64,000 bases of DNA from RH-AL1 sp965277735 (GTDB lineage Bacteria > Pseudomonadota > Alphaproteobacteria > Rhizobiales > Beijerinckiaceae). Below are positions 23,783 through 32,856 of the stretch, piece after piece (the first letter of the stretch is position 1; each line of letters opens with the position of its first letter). The stretch covers positions 868,001 to 932,000 of the forward strand of contig CBDIDO010000003.1 of the NCBI GenBank assembly GCA_965277735.1, written 5' to 3'. Under the pieces are notes generated by a model that searched no databases, was not told the DNA's origin, and saw only the letters and a list, made by a program, of their open reading frames with translations. The translations under genes and the position numbers were made by a program.

Positions 23783-24391
23783 TCAGCGGCCGCCCTGGAT
23801 CACGCGGAGGTAGGGCCGCGTCGTCGGCGTCGGATCGGCAAACAGCATCGGGCTCGCGCCCGTGTCCGCGCCGACGGCGAGACTCTGCGGTGCCGACTCG
23901 CGGGCTTCGACGATGCGCAGCGACTTCAGGCTGAGCGCCCCGATCGGCAGCAGGCCGAGCCATGCCGGCGCTTCGATCGGCTTGATGAGGCCGAGGATGC
24001 GCGCGTGCGTCTTGCCGTGGTGGCGCAGCGGCAGGAAGATCAGCTCGAAGGGGGTGGGCTCCTGCCCGACCGGCGCTGCGACCGCGCCGGCGACGACGGG
24101 GCAGGCGCCGTCGGCCACCGTCATCAGAACCGCGGCGACGTTGCGGCGCTCGGCGGCGTGCCACAGCGCGAGAAAGTCACGGCCCTTCTGCTCGGCGTCG
24201 AGCAGGCCGTTGACGCGCGTGCCGGCGAGCCGGATCGGAAAGCCGCGCGACATGTCGACCTCGAGCATGAACGTGTCGGCGAGCACCGACCGGATCGCGG
24301 TCGGCTCGATATCGACGCGCTCCGGCGCGCGGCGGGCGCCGCGTAGCTCGTTCCAATAAGCGAAGAGCTCGCGCGTGGACTGATGTTTCAT
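23783..24391 (-). CDS. PAS-domain protein (PAS_5 type)
   Basis: 202 residues. RELFAYWNELRGARRAPERV, DIEPTAIRSVLADTFMLEVD and FPIRLAGTRVNGLL give the alphaproteobacterial PAS_5 family, single-domain cytosolic sensors without a known output. C-terminal residues 160-200 are Ala/Pro-rich. ATG at 24391 follows GGAGAGCC. It might bind a ligand or partner protein; no neighbour shows what it controls. Confidence 0.85.
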   Translation of the reverse strand: MKHQSTRELFAYWNELRGARRAPERVDIEPTAIRSVLADTFMLEVDMSRGFPIRLAGTRVNGLLDAEQKGRDFLALWHAAERRNVAAVLMTVADGACPVVAGAVAAPVGQEPTPFELIFLPLRHHGKTHARILGLIKPIEAPAWLGLLPIGALSLKSLRIVEARESAPQSLAVGADTGASPMLFADPTPTTRPYLRVIQGGR

Positions 24392-24682
24392 ACTGGCTCT
24401 CCAGGCTTCGGTATCGCCGGGGCCGCGTCCCGCCTGAAAGCGCTCGCGGCCCAAAACGACACCGATGCGGGCTCGATCTCGGTGTTCGCCGTTACGGCAG
24501 CAGTCCGTGTGCCAAAGGCCGCGTGCCTCGCGCCGCACGTTTCCGCGCCGCACAAATTCGCCGCAAAGCGGCTTGAGGTTCAACGGCTTCGGGCAGATCA
24601 TGCCCGCTACACACCGACTGCCATACGGGCCGACTTGCCACACTGAGCCTTGGGAGAGCGCGTCACGCCGCAGGACCGAGCG

Positions 24683-26128
24683 ATGCTTTCGAGCCGGCAC
24701 AGGCCGGCGATCCGTGAGGCGCTCCGCCTCGCGCTGGTCCCGCTCTGCATCTGCGTTGCCCTCGCGGTTCGCCGCAGGGTCGCGGCGGACGATCTCAGCG
24801 ACACCGCCGATCTCGCGCTGACCGCGGGCGCTCTCGTCTTCTTTCTCGCCGGGTTCGTCGCGTCGCTCTGCCTCGCCCGTGTGAAACACGGCCTGCCGCG
24901 GCTGGTGGTGCCGGTCGCGCTCGTCCTCGTTGCGGCGGTCTTCGGCGTCCGCAGCTTCACCGATGTCTCGGTCGAGATGCACAGCCTCGGCGACGCCCGC
25001 GACGGCATTCCCGCCATCATCGCGCTCGGCCCCGACGGCACCGACATCCGTTTCTCCGGCGAGATCCACGAAGGCGACGCGGCGCGCCTCGCGGCGCTCC
25101 TCGATGCGCATCCGCGCGTGACCCGCATCCATCTCACCAGCGAGGGTGGCCTCGCCGACGAGGGGCAGGCGCTCGGCGCGGTGATCGCCGGCCATCGCCT
25201 GACGACCTACGTTCCGGACTTCTGCGTCTCGGCCTGCACGCTCGCCTTCGTTGCAGGCCGCGAGCGCCTCGCGCTGCGCGACGCGCGCCTCGGGTTTCAC
25301 GCGCCTTACGAGGAAGGCCTGTTCGGCCAGACCTTCGCCGGCGACGCGAGCGCGGTCCGCGCCGCCTATCGCGTGGCGGGCGTGACCGAGAGCTTCCTCG
25401 ACCAGGCGCTTGCCGCCGCGCCCGACGACATGTGGTTTCCCGCGCCGGACCGGCTCACCGAAGCCCGTGTCGTCACCGCCTACATCGATCGCGACCGGCT
25501 GCCAGACTCGAACCTCGACGCCACGCCGACGCTCGCGGGCGCACGCGCCGTGGTCTTGCGCAACGTGCCGATCCTGTCCGGGCTCGCGACGACGAGCCCG
25601 GCGCTCGTCGACCGCATCGCCGGCTGGTATCTCGAAGCCTATCGGCACGATTGGTCGGAGGCGCGCGTCGTCGACGGACTGCACGCCTTGTCCGACGGCG
25701 CGGTGACGCTGGCCGCGGCCGGCGCCAACGACACGACGCTGGTCGATCTCGCGCGTTTCGTCGCCGCTGCGATGGAGGATGCCGACGCTGACGATTGCGT
25801 GGCGATCGGCGGCCAGGGCGATCTCGTCACCGCCGCGAGCGTCAACGGCGACAAGGACGATGCTGCCGTCGGCAAGATCTCCGCGTTGCTCGGGGCGACG
25901 ATGACGGCGCCGCGCGTGGGCGCGTCAGGCAGCCATTCGATGCACGCGGGGCCGACGCCGATCGCCTTCAGCGCACCGGGCGGCGGCAGCTGCGCTGCGC
26001 TCCGCCGCGCCTATCGCAGCGCGCTGGCGCGACCCGTGCCGGAGGCGGCGGCGCTGCTGCGGCCGCGTTTCCAGCAATGGGCGCAACGCTCGGTCATGAC
26101 GCTCGCCGCGGCGATCTCCGAGCCTTAA
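24683..26128 (+). CDS. Membrane-anchored ClpP/crotonase-fold protein (COG3904-like)
   Basis: 481 residues. Three TM helices in residues 10-105 (ALRLALVPLCICVALAV, LTAGALVFFLAGFVASLCLA, LVVPVALVLVAAVFGV), then a periplasmic domain with the ClpP-like stretch TRIHLTSEGGLADEGQALGA, VPDFCVSACTLAFVAGRERL (the SAC(T) Ser position is the possible nucleophile) and RLGFHAPYEEG. Such predicted periplasmic proteins lack experimental roles; a protease or hydrolase is plausible. ATG at 24683 chosen; TTG at 24650 is an alternative. The last four bases overlap the gpmA end, convergent. Confidence 0.72.
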   Translation: MLSSRHRPAIREALRLALVPLCICVALAVRRRVAADDLSDTADLALTAGALVFFLAGFVASLCLARVKHGLPRLVVPVALVLVAAVFGVRSFTDVSVEMHSLGDARDGIPAIIALGPDGTDIRFSGEIHEGDAARLAALLDAHPRVTRIHLTSEGGLADEGQALGAVIAGHRLTTYVPDFCVSACTLAFVAGRERLALRDARLGFHAPYEEGLFGQTFAGDASAVRAAYRVAGVTESFLDQALAAAPDDMWFPAPDRLTEARVVTAYIDRDRLPDSNLDATPTLAGARAVVLRNVPILSGLATTSPALVDRIAGWYLEAYRHDWSEARVVDGLHALSDGAVTLAAAGANDTTLVDLARFVAAAMEDADADDCVAIGGQGDLVTAASVNGDKDDAAVGKISALLGATMTAPRVGASGSHSMHAGPTPIAFSAPGGGSCAALRRAYRSALARPVPEAAALLRPRFQQWAQRSVMTLAAAISEP

Positions 26129-26772
26129 GCGTCCGGCCCGTGGTGCTCGGTGTCGGTGTCGAGCACGACCTTCGATTTCACCGTGGCGTCGGGGTTGAGC
26201 TCGTAGACGATCGGCACGCCGGTCGCGATCTCGACGCGCACGATCTCGGACGGGTCGAGCCCGTCGAGCACCATCACCAAAGCGCGCAGGCTGTTGCCGT
26301 GCGCGGCGACCAGGGTGCGCTCGCCGCGCAGCACGCCGGGCAGGATCGCCTGGCAATAATAGGGGACGACGCGGGCGACCGTGTCGCGCAGGCTCTCGCC
26401 GCCCGGCGGCCGCGTGTCGTAGGAGCGGCGCCAGATGTGGACCTGCTCCTCGCCGAATTTCGTGCGCGCCTCGTCCTTGTTGAGGCCGGAGAGGTCGCCG
26501 TAGTCGCGCTCGCGCAGCGCGCCCTTCATCGTCAGCGGCAGGTCGGTCTGGTCGAGCGCCTGCAGCGCGGTCGTCATCGTGTCCAGCGCGCGCTTGAGAT
26601 CGGAGATGTAGCCGCGATCGAAGACGAGGCCGTGCTCCTTCAGCGCGTGGCCGGCGGCTGCGGCCTCGTCGAAGCCGAGCGGCGTCAGGCCAGGGTCGCG
26701 CCAGCCGGTGAAGAGGTTCTTCGCGTTCCATTCGCTCTGGCCGTGGCGGAGCAGGACGAGCGTGTGCGCCAT
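26125..26772 (-). CDS. gpmA: 2,3-bisphosphoglycerate-dependent phosphoglycerate mutase
   Basis: 215 residues; glycolytic interconversion of 3- and 2-phosphoglycerate in the cytosol. The catalytic LLRHGQSEWN (R9, H10, G11), SDLKRALDTM and RERDYGDLSGLNKDEA are typical dPGM motifs; AAHGNSLRALV carries the second His. Alphaproteobacterial GpmA is shorter (about 206-215) than the E. coli form (250), as here. ATG at 26772, 12 bp after the dapB stop; the dapB-gpmA order is common in Hyphomicrobiales. Confidence 0.96.
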   Translation of the reverse strand: MAHTLVLLRHGQSEWNAKNLFTGWRDPGLTPLGFDEAAAAGHALKEHGLVFDRGYISDLKRALDTMTTALQALDQTDLPLTMKGALRERDYGDLSGLNKDEARTKFGEEQVHIWRRSYDTRPPGGESLRDTVARVVPYYCQAILPGVLRGERTLVAAHGNSLRALVMVLDGLDPSEIVRVEIATGVPIVYELNPDATVKSKVVLDTDTEHHGPDA

Positions 26773-26784
26773 TCTTCGTGTTCC

Positions 26785-27609
26785 TTACGCGGTGAGGCCG
26801 AGGACATCGGCCATCGTGTACTGTCCCGGCTTCTTGTCGCGCGCCCAAAGCGCGGCCTTGATGGCGCCCCGTGCAAAAATCGCGCGGTCTTCCGCGCGGT
26901 GGGTCAGCTCGAGCCGTTCGCCGGCGCCGGCGAGCACGACGCTGTGGTCGCCGACGACCGTGCCGCCGCGCAGCGCCGCGAAGCCGATCTTGCCGCTCTC
27001 GCGCGCGCCGGTCAGGCCGTCGCGGCCGCGCACGGCGCGGTCTGTGAGGTCGGCGTCGAGGGTGTTGTCGAGCCCTTGCGCCGCCGCCTCGCCGAGCAGC
27101 AGCGCTGTGCCGGAGGGCGCGTCGACCTTCATGCGATGGTGCATCTCGACGATCTCGATGTCGAAGCTCTCGCCGAGCGCTGCCGCGGCCTGGCGCACGA
27201 GGCCGGCGAGCAGGTTGACGCCGAGGCTCATGTTGCCCGAGCGCACGATCGTCGCGTGGCGCGAGGCCGCCTCGATCGCCGCGAGATGCTCGGGCGCAAA
27301 GCCGGTGGTGCCGATGACGTGGACGATGCGGGCCTGCGCGGCCAGCGCCGCGAGCGCGACGCTCGTGTCCGGCGTCGAGAAATCGATGATGCCCTGCGCG
27401 TCGACGACGAGCGGCAGCGCGTCGTCGGTGATGGGGACACCGCAGGGCTTGAGGCCGGCCAGCGCGCCGGCGTCCTCGCCCAGCGCCGGCGAGCCCGCGT
27501 GCTCGAGCGCGCCGGACAGAACGGCGCCTCCGGTTTCCTCGATCAGGCGCGTGATGGTGCGGCCCATGCGTCCGGCCGCACCGACCACGACGAGACGCAT
27601 ATTCGACAT
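26785..27609 (-). CDS. dapB: 4-hydroxy-tetrahydrodipicolinate reductase
   Basis: 274 residues; NAD(P)H reduction of 4-hydroxy-tetrahydrodipicolinate in lysine/diaminopimelate synthesis. N-terminal VVVGAAGRMGRTITR is the dinucleotide-binding loop; IIDFSTP, GTTGF, VRSGNMSLGVNLL and EMHHRMKVDAPSGTAL (the HH and K of the active site) are diagnostic. The ATG at 27609 has GGGGG upstream; MRLVVVG at 27600 is an alternative. First gene of the dapB-gpmA pair. Confidence 0.97.
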   Translation of the reverse strand: MSNMRLVVVGAAGRMGRTITRLIEETGGAVLSGALEHAGSPALGEDAGALAGLKPCGVPITDDALPLVVDAQGIIDFSTPDTSVALAALAAQARIVHVIGTTGFAPEHLAAIEAASRHATIVRSGNMSLGVNLLAGLVRQAAAALGESFDIEIVEMHHRMKVDAPSGTALLLGEAAAQGLDNTLDADLTDRAVRGRDGLTGARESGKIGFAALRGGTVVGDHSVVLAGAGERLELTHRAEDRAIFARGAIKAALWARDKKPGQYTMADVLGLTA

Positions 27610-27668
27610 AAAACCCCCGCGCGGTGGCTCTCCTATAAGGCCGCGCGCGGGGGATGCAAACGATGTGG

Positions 27669-28544
27669 CTAGGCCTTGGCGCCGGCGATCGCGTCCAGCA
27701 CGCGCATCGCTTCGGCCGGCAGTGCGAGCTCGGCGACCGCAAGGTTCTCTTTGAGATGCGCGACCGACGAGGTGCCGGGGATCAGCAGGATGTTCGGCGA
27801 GCGGTGCGCGAGCCAGGCCAGCGCGACCTGCAGCGGCGTCGCGTCGAGCGAGGCGGCGACCTCGTCGAGCGTCTTCGATTGCAGCGGCGCGAAGCCGCCC
27901 AGCGGGAAGAACGGCACGTAGGCGATGCCGGCGGCGGCGAGCGCGTCGATCAGCGCGTCGTCCTCGCGATGCGCGAGATTGTACTGGTTCTGCACGCAGA
28001 CGATCTCGACGATGCCGCGTGCGTCCGCGATCTGCTTGGGCGTAGCGTTGCTCAGCCCGATGTGGCGGACGAGCCCTTGGCGCTGCAGGTCGGCGAGCAC
28101 GCCGAGCGGCGCCTCGATCGGGCCCTCGGCCGGGCCGTGGACATCGAACATGAGCCGCAGATTGACGACGTCGAGCGCCTCGACACCGAGATTGCGCAGA
28201 TTGTCGTGCACGGCCTGGGTCAGCTCCTCGCGCGAGAAGGCGGGATTCCAGGATTTGTCCGTGCCGCGCCGGGCGCCGATCTTGGTCACCAGCGTGAGGT
28301 CGCGCGGGTAGGGCGCGAGCGCCGCGCGGATCAGCTCGTTGACGACATGCGGCCCGTAGAAGTCGCTGGTGTCGATGTGGTCGACGCCCTGGGCGACCGC
28401 CTCGCGCAGCACGGCGAACGCCGCGTCGCGGTCTTTCGGCGGCCCGTAGACGCCGGGGCCGGCGAGCTGCATCGCGCCGTAGCCGAGCCGTTTCACGTTA
28501 CGATCGCCGAGCTTGAAGGTGCCGAGCGTGTCGATGGCGGCCAT
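27669..28544 (-). CDS. Aldo/keto reductase
   Basis: 291 residues; NADPH-dependent reduction of carbonyls, cytosolic. LGYGAMQLAGPGVYGPP, VDHIDTSDFYGPHV (Asp and Tyr of the tetrad), TLVTKIGARRG (Lys) and the NADP region LIPGTSSVAHLKENL are AKR motifs. ATG at 28544 with AGGAGAG in front. Divergent from a LysR-type gene with 94 bp between start codons; that regulator probably controls it, a usual arrangement. Physiological substrate unknown. Confidence 0.92.
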   Translation of the reverse strand: MAAIDTLGTFKLGDRNVKRLGYGAMQLAGPGVYGPPKDRDAAFAVLREAVAQGVDHIDTSDFYGPHVVNELIRAALAPYPRDLTLVTKIGARRGTDKSWNPAFSREELTQAVHDNLRNLGVEALDVVNLRLMFDVHGPAEGPIEAPLGVLADLQRQGLVRHIGLSNATPKQIADARGIVEIVCVQNQYNLAHREDDALIDALAAAGIAYVPFFPLGGFAPLQSKTLDEVAASLDATPLQVALAWLAHRSPNILLIPGTSSVAHLKENLAVAELALPAEAMRVLDAIAGAKA

Positions 28545-28587
28545 CGTTCTCTCCTGTGCTTGAGAGCGATCATCTAAGGCTTGCACC

Positions 28588-28597
28588 ATCGTGCGAT
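28588..28597. promoter_or_regulatory. Candidate LysR operator between the AKR and LysR genes
   Basis: Palindrome ATCGTGCGAT in the 94-bp divergent spacer, overlapping GCACCATCGTGC. It lies 44 bp from the AKR start and 42 bp from the LysR start, where a shared operator would be expected. Only one site seen; candidate. Confidence 0.35.
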
Positions 28598-28638
28598 AAG
28601 TCGGAGATATCGGCACGGGCTGTGCGGGATTTCGTACA

Positions 28639-29547
28639 ATGACGACTGACGTCCGCGATCTGCAGGCCTTCCTCGCGGTGGTGCGCGCCGGCGGGTTTCG
28701 CGGCGGCGCGCTCAAGGCCGGCGCCAGCGCCTCGGCGCTGAGCGAGGCGGTGCGGCGGCTGGAGCGCCAGCTCGGCGTGCGCCTTCTCAACCGGACGACG
28801 CGCAGCGTCTCGCCGACGGAGGCCGGCGCGCGGCTCGTCGAGCGGCTGACGCCGGCGCTGGCGGAGGTCGAGGCGGCGCTCGACGTCGTGAACCTCTACC
28901 GGGAGCGGCCGGCCGGCACGCTCCGCCTCAACGTGCCGACAGCCGTCTCGAAGCTCGTGCTGCCCAAGATCATCCCCGGCTTCCTCGCCGCGTACCCCGA
29001 CATCATCCTCGAAGTGCTCGCCGAGGAGAGCTTCGTCGATCTGCTCGCGGCGGGCTGCGACGCCGGCGTGCGCTACGACGAGCGGCTCGAGCAGGACATG
29101 GTGGCGATCCCGATCGGGCCGCGCGTGCAGCGATTCGCCTGCGGCGCGGCGCCCGCCTATCTCGACCGGCGCGGGCGGCCGACGCATCCGCGCGATCTGC
29201 TCGGCCACGCCTGCCTGCGCGGGCGCTTTCCGAGTGGCGCGGTCATCGTCTGGGAGTTCGAGCGCGACGGCGAGGTCGTCCGCGTCGAGCCGCAGGGGCC
29301 GCTGCTGGTCAGCGTCGGCACCGCGACCGACCTCGCGGTGGAGGCGGCGGTCGCCGGCGTGGGAATCGTGGCGCTCTTCGAGGACTGGCTGCGACCCTAT
29401 TTCGACAGCGGCGCGCTGGAGCCCGTCCTCGAGCCCTGGTGGCAGTCCTTCCCCGGCCCATTCCTCTATTATCCCGGCCGCCGCCTGGTGCCGGCGCCGC
29501 TGCGCGCCTTCATCGATTACGTCAAGGTGACCGCCGACGGACGCTGA
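28639..29547 (+). CDS. LysR-type transcriptional regulator
   Basis: 302 residues. N-terminal winged helix-turn-helix with LQAFLAVVRAGGFRGGALK and SALSEAVRRLERQLGVRLLNRTTRSVSPTEAG, then a periplasmic-binding-protein-like co-inducer domain (about 90-295; RLNVPTAVSKLVLPKIIPGF). Length and layout are normal. ATG at 28639. Divergently paired with the aldo/keto reductase, so likely its regulator; ligand unknown. Confidence 0.92.
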   Translation: MTTDVRDLQAFLAVVRAGGFRGGALKAGASASALSEAVRRLERQLGVRLLNRTTRSVSPTEAGARLVERLTPALAEVEAALDVVNLYRERPAGTLRLNVPTAVSKLVLPKIIPGFLAAYPDIILEVLAEESFVDLLAAGCDAGVRYDERLEQDMVAIPIGPRVQRFACGAAPAYLDRRGRPTHPRDLLGHACLRGRFPSGAVIVWEFERDGEVVRVEPQGPLLVSVGTATDLAVEAAVAGVGIVALFEDWLRPYFDSGALEPVLEPWWQSFPGPFLYYPGRRLVPAPLRAFIDYVKVTADGR

Positions 29548-29621
29548 GGCGTGCGCACGCCTCGTGTTTGCCTTGGAAAATCGCCGATCCTCTGCGATAG
29601 GCACGCCTACCGGCCTAGGCA

Positions 29622-29669
29622 GGCCAAGTTCTAGCGGCCTCGGTCGGCCAAGTTCTACCGGCCACGGCC
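29622..29669 (+). repeat. 24-bp tandem repeat before the CHASE3 kinase
   Basis: Two adjacent copies (29622-29645 and 29646-29669), 21 of 24 positions equal, both starting GGCCAAGTTCTA. If read in the kinase frame it codes for LGRPSS(S/T)G repeats, but the chosen start lies downstream, so the repeat more likely sits in the promoter or leader. Confidence 0.65.
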
Positions 29670-29698
29670 GGGCAATGCATGCGGGAGAACGCTTCAAG

Positions 29699-31267
29699 AT
29701 GACGGCGACGAGCTCGGCCCTCGCCGAGACCTCCGGCCGCGCGAGCACGCTCCGCGCCGCTCTGATGCGGCAAGCGCCCCTCGTGGGCGGGTTCCTTCTG
29801 CTGCTTCTCGTCGCGGCTGGCTCCATCGTCCTCGTCGTGACGAACCAGCACTTCGCCGAGGGCGTCTCGCGGACGCTGGAGGTGCGGTCTTCCGCCTACC
29901 GTCTTCTCGCGATGGCGCAGGACGCCGAGACCGGCCAGCGCGGATATCTGCTGACGGGCAACGCGGATTATCTGAAGCCCTACGAGCATGGACGCACCGA
30001 GGCGCCGAAAGCGCTCGGCGACCTGCGAAGTCTCGTCGCTGGCAATCCCGCGCAGGCCGAGGAGATCGAGCGTCTGTCGCAAGCCCTCGACGGCAAGCTC
30101 CGCGAGCTCGCGATCACGGTCGACCTCTTGCGCAAGGGGGAGCGCGACGCGGCCCTCGCCAAGGTGAATTCGAACATCGGCAACGACCTGATGCAGGACG
30201 TTCGCCGGTCGATCGCCGCGATCGAGCGGGAGGAGGGCCGGAGCGAGAACAGCCAGATGGCGGTTCTCGAGAGCAGCAATCATCTGCTCGCCGGGGCTTC
30301 GCTCGTCGGCTTGATCGTGGTCGTCGCGCTCGCAGGCTACGCGATCGCGGCGAGCGGTCGCGCGACGCGCACCCTGCTCGTCGCGCAGGACGAGCTGCGT
30401 CACACCAACGAGAACCTCGAGGCGATCGTCGCCGATCGTGTCAGCGAGCTGCAGAACGCCAACGACGAGATCCAGCGCTTCGCCTACATCGTCAGCCACG
30501 ACCTGCGTGCGCCGCTGGTCAACGTGATGGGCTTCACGAGCGAGCTCGATACGGTGCGTGGCGACGTCGCCTCTTTTCTCGCCGACGTGGAGCGCGAGTC
30601 GCCCGCGCTCGTCACCGCCGATCGGCGCGAGGCGATTCTTACCGATCTACCCGAGGCGCTCGGCTTCATCCGCTCCTCGACCTCGAAGATGGATCGGCTG
30701 ATCAACGCGATCCTCAAGCTGTCGCGCGAGGGGCGCCGCGTGCTGACGCCGGAGGAGATCGATCTGCGCGCGCTCGTCGTGGCGCAGGGCGAGAGCCTGT
30801 CGCAGCAGCTCGAGAGCGGCGATGCGAAGCTCGTCGCGGCCGACGATCTGCCGGGCTTGGTCTCCGACAAGCTTGCGATCGAGCAGATCTTCGGCAATCT
30901 GATCGAGAACGCGGTCAAATATCTGAAGCCCGGCCGCCCGGGCCTGATCGAGGTGCGCGGACGCAAGCAGGGCGCCTACGTGCACTACGAGATCGAGGAC
31001 AATGGCCGCGGCATCGAGGCCAAGGACTACGAGCGCGTCTTCGAGCTTTTCCGCCGTTCGGGTGAGCAGGACAAGCCGGGCGAGGGAATCGGCCTCGCCT
31101 ATGTCCGCAATCTTGCCCGTCGGCTGGGTGGCAACGTTGCGGTCCGCTCGGAATTCGGCAAGGGTTCCACTTTCACGGTAACCTTGCCCGCCACCTTCTC
31201 GACCCGGTCGGCCAAAGCCACGCCGACCGCCAAGCAAGCCTCCACGACCAAGACGAGAGCCGCCTGA
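29699..31267 (+). CDS. CHASE3-type sensor histidine kinase
   Basis: 522 residues from ATG 29699. TM1 (about 30-48), a helical periplasmic CHASE3-like domain (50-195) with AQDAETGQRGYLLTG, TM2 (198-218), a coiled-coil linker, HisKA with FAYIVSHDLRAPLVNVMGF (H267) and HATPase (NLIENAVKY, DNGRGI, GEGIGLAYV). The SHDLRAPL box resembles phytochrome-type kinases. Gly/Thr/Lys-rich C-terminal tail. A longer frame from GTG 29564 would include the 24-bp repeats; GGGAG is 11 bases before 29699, and ATG 29675 is also possible. Coupled by TGATG to the next gene. Confidence 0.9.
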   Translation: MTATSSALAETSGRASTLRAALMRQAPLVGGFLLLLLVAAGSIVLVVTNQHFAEGVSRTLEVRSSAYRLLAMAQDAETGQRGYLLTGNADYLKPYEHGRTEAPKALGDLRSLVAGNPAQAEEIERLSQALDGKLRELAITVDLLRKGERDAALAKVNSNIGNDLMQDVRRSIAAIEREEGRSENSQMAVLESSNHLLAGASLVGLIVVVALAGYAIAASGRATRTLLVAQDELRHTNENLEAIVADRVSELQNANDEIQRFAYIVSHDLRAPLVNVMGFTSELDTVRGDVASFLADVERESPALVTADRREAILTDLPEALGFIRSSTSKMDRLINAILKLSREGRRVLTPEEIDLRALVVAQGESLSQQLESGDAKLVAADDLPGLVSDKLAIEQIFGNLIENAVKYLKPGRPGLIEVRGRKQGAYVHYEIEDNGRGIEAKDYERVFELFRRSGEQDKPGEGIGLAYVRNLARRLGGNVAVRSEFGKGSTFTVTLPATFSTRSAKATPTAKQASTTKTRAA

Positions 31268-31695
31268 TGTCCCAGATCCCCGTCGAAATTGTCATGATCG
31301 AGGACGATCCCGGTCACGCGCGCCTGATCGAGAAGAACATCCGCCGCGCCGGCGTAAACAACGCCATTGTGCATTTCGAGAGCGGCACGGCAGCTCTGCG
31401 CCATCTCTTCGAGCCGGCGGTGCGCAACAATGGGCCGCTGCTCGTGCTGCTCGACCTCAACCTGCCCGACATGAGCGGCACGGACATCTTGGAAAAGATC
31501 AAGGCCGATGAACGGCTCAAGCACGCGCCCGTCGTGATCCTGACGACGACGGACGACCAGCGCGAGATCCAGCGCTGCTACGCGCTCGGCTGCAACGTCT
31601 ACATCACCAAGCCCGTCGAGTACGAGACCTTCGCGACCGCGATCCGGCAGCTCGGCCTGTTCCTGTCGATCATGCAGGTGCCCGGCCAGCCATGA
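31267..31695 (+). CDS. Single-domain response regulator (Rcp1-like)
   Basis: 142 residues with the CheY fold only. EIVMIEDDPGHARLIEKNIR, then LLVLLDLNLPDMSGTDIL with D63 as acceptor, VVILTTTDDQ and YITKPVEYETF (Lys near 117). The EDDPGHARL start and LNLPDMSG pattern are those of Rcp1-type regulators that partner with phytochrome-like SHDLRAPL kinases. The ATG overlaps the kinase stop (TGATG), strong evidence that it is the cognate receiver. No output domain. Confidence 0.94.
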   Translation: MSQIPVEIVMIEDDPGHARLIEKNIRRAGVNNAIVHFESGTAALRHLFEPAVRNNGPLLVLLDLNLPDMSGTDILEKIKADERLKHAPVVILTTTDDQREIQRCYALGCNVYITKPVEYETFATAIRQLGLFLSIMQVPGQP

Positions 31696-31725
31696 TTGAA
31701 AGCCAGCTATGACCTACAGCCAGGC

Positions 31726-32784
31726 ATGACCGAAAGCGTTGGCACGACGCGGCTGCTCTACATCGACGACGACGCGGCTCTGCGTCGACTCGTGCAGCGC
31801 CAGCTGTCGCGCCAAGGCTACGAGGTCGTGCTCGCCGAAGGCGGCGCAGAGGGGCTCGATCTCCTTCGCCGCGAGCGCTTCGATGCCGTCGCGCTCGACC
31901 ATTTCATGCCGGGCAAGGAAGGTCTCGAAGTCCTCGCCGAGATCCGGCCGATGCCGGATCATCCGCCCGTCGTCTATGTGTCCGGCTCGGACGAGGGACG
32001 TATCGCGATCGCCGCGCTGAAGGCCGGCGCCGCTGACTACGTGATCAAGGACGTCGGCGGCGTCTTCATCGAGCTTTTGCAGAATGCGATCGACGGCGCC
32101 GTCGCGCAGGAGCGGCTGCGGCGCCAGAAGATCGAGGCGGAGCGCGAGATGCGCGAGGCGCGCGAGCGGGCTGAGGCGTTGCTGCGCGAGGTCAACCACC
32201 GCGTCGCCAACTCGCTCGCGCTTGTCGGTTCCTTCGTCTACCTGCAGCAGAAGGCGCTCGGCCCCGATCATGCCGAGGCGCGCGAGGCTCTGGCCGACGT
32301 CCAGGTGCGCATCAGCGCGATCGCGCAGATCCACCGCCGGCTCTACACGTCCGACGATATCTCGGTCATCGAGATGGATGCCTATCTGACGGCGCTTATC
32401 GAGGAGCTGGGCACGGCGCTCTCCTCGCAGGGCACGGCGCATCTGATCAAGCTGGAGGCGGAGCCGGTGCAGATGGCGACCGACCAGGCCGTGTCGCTCG
32501 GCGTCATCGTCACCGAGCTCGTGACCAACGCCTTCAAATACGCCTACCCGAAAGGCGAGCCCGGCGAGATCAGGGTCGCGCTGCGCCGCGAGCCGTCGGC
32601 TTTGTCGCTGGTCGTCGAGGACGACGGCGTCGGTCTCTCCGCCGGCGAGCAGCCCAAGGGCACCGGGCTCGGCACGCGTATCGTCCGCGCGATGGTCGCG
32701 AGCCTCAAGGCCAGCCGCAGCGACGACACGAGCCACCGCGGCACCCGCGTCATCATGTCGATCCCGACGATCGTGCCGGCGTAA
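31726..32784 (+). CDS. Receiver-HisKA_2/HWE-type histidine kinase
   Basis: 352 residues from ATG 31726. Receiver domain 8-125 with D58 (VALDHFMPGKEG), a coiled coil, then the dimerisation box ALLREVNHRVANSLALVGSF (H158) of the HisKA_2/HWE class and an ATPase domain (LVTNAFKYAYP, DDGVGL, GTGLGTRIV). Fully cytosolic, so probably controlled through its receiver by the preceding kinase and Rcp1-like protein. TTG at 31696 is an alternative start. Such kinases often feed the PhyR-NepR-EcfG general stress response of alphaproteobacteria; that link is inference. Confidence 0.9.
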   Translation: MTESVGTTRLLYIDDDAALRRLVQRQLSRQGYEVVLAEGGAEGLDLLRRERFDAVALDHFMPGKEGLEVLAEIRPMPDHPPVVYVSGSDEGRIAIAALKAGAADYVIKDVGGVFIELLQNAIDGAVAQERLRRQKIEAEREMREARERAEALLREVNHRVANSLALVGSFVYLQQKALGPDHAEAREALADVQVRISAIAQIHRRLYTSDDISVIEMDAYLTALIEELGTALSSQGTAHLIKLEAEPVQMATDQAVSLGVIVTELVTNAFKYAYPKGEPGEIRVALRREPSALSLVVEDDGVGLSAGEQPKGTGLGTRIVRAMVASLKASRSDDTSHRGTRVIMSIPTIVPA

Positions 32785-32802
32785 CCACCGTCCAAAGAGA
32801 AA

Positions 32803-32833
32803 GGGCGCCGATCCCAGCGGATCGACGCCCCTT
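32803..32833. terminator. Bidirectional terminator between receiver kinase and carD
   Basis: GGGCGCCGATCC (32803-32814) pairs with GGATCGACGCCC (32819-32830) with one mismatch; loop CAGC; A-rich left and CTTGTTTG right. Placed between convergent gene ends. Confidence 0.7.
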
Positions 32834-32856
32834 GTTTGCTTGTCCGAGCTGGTGGC

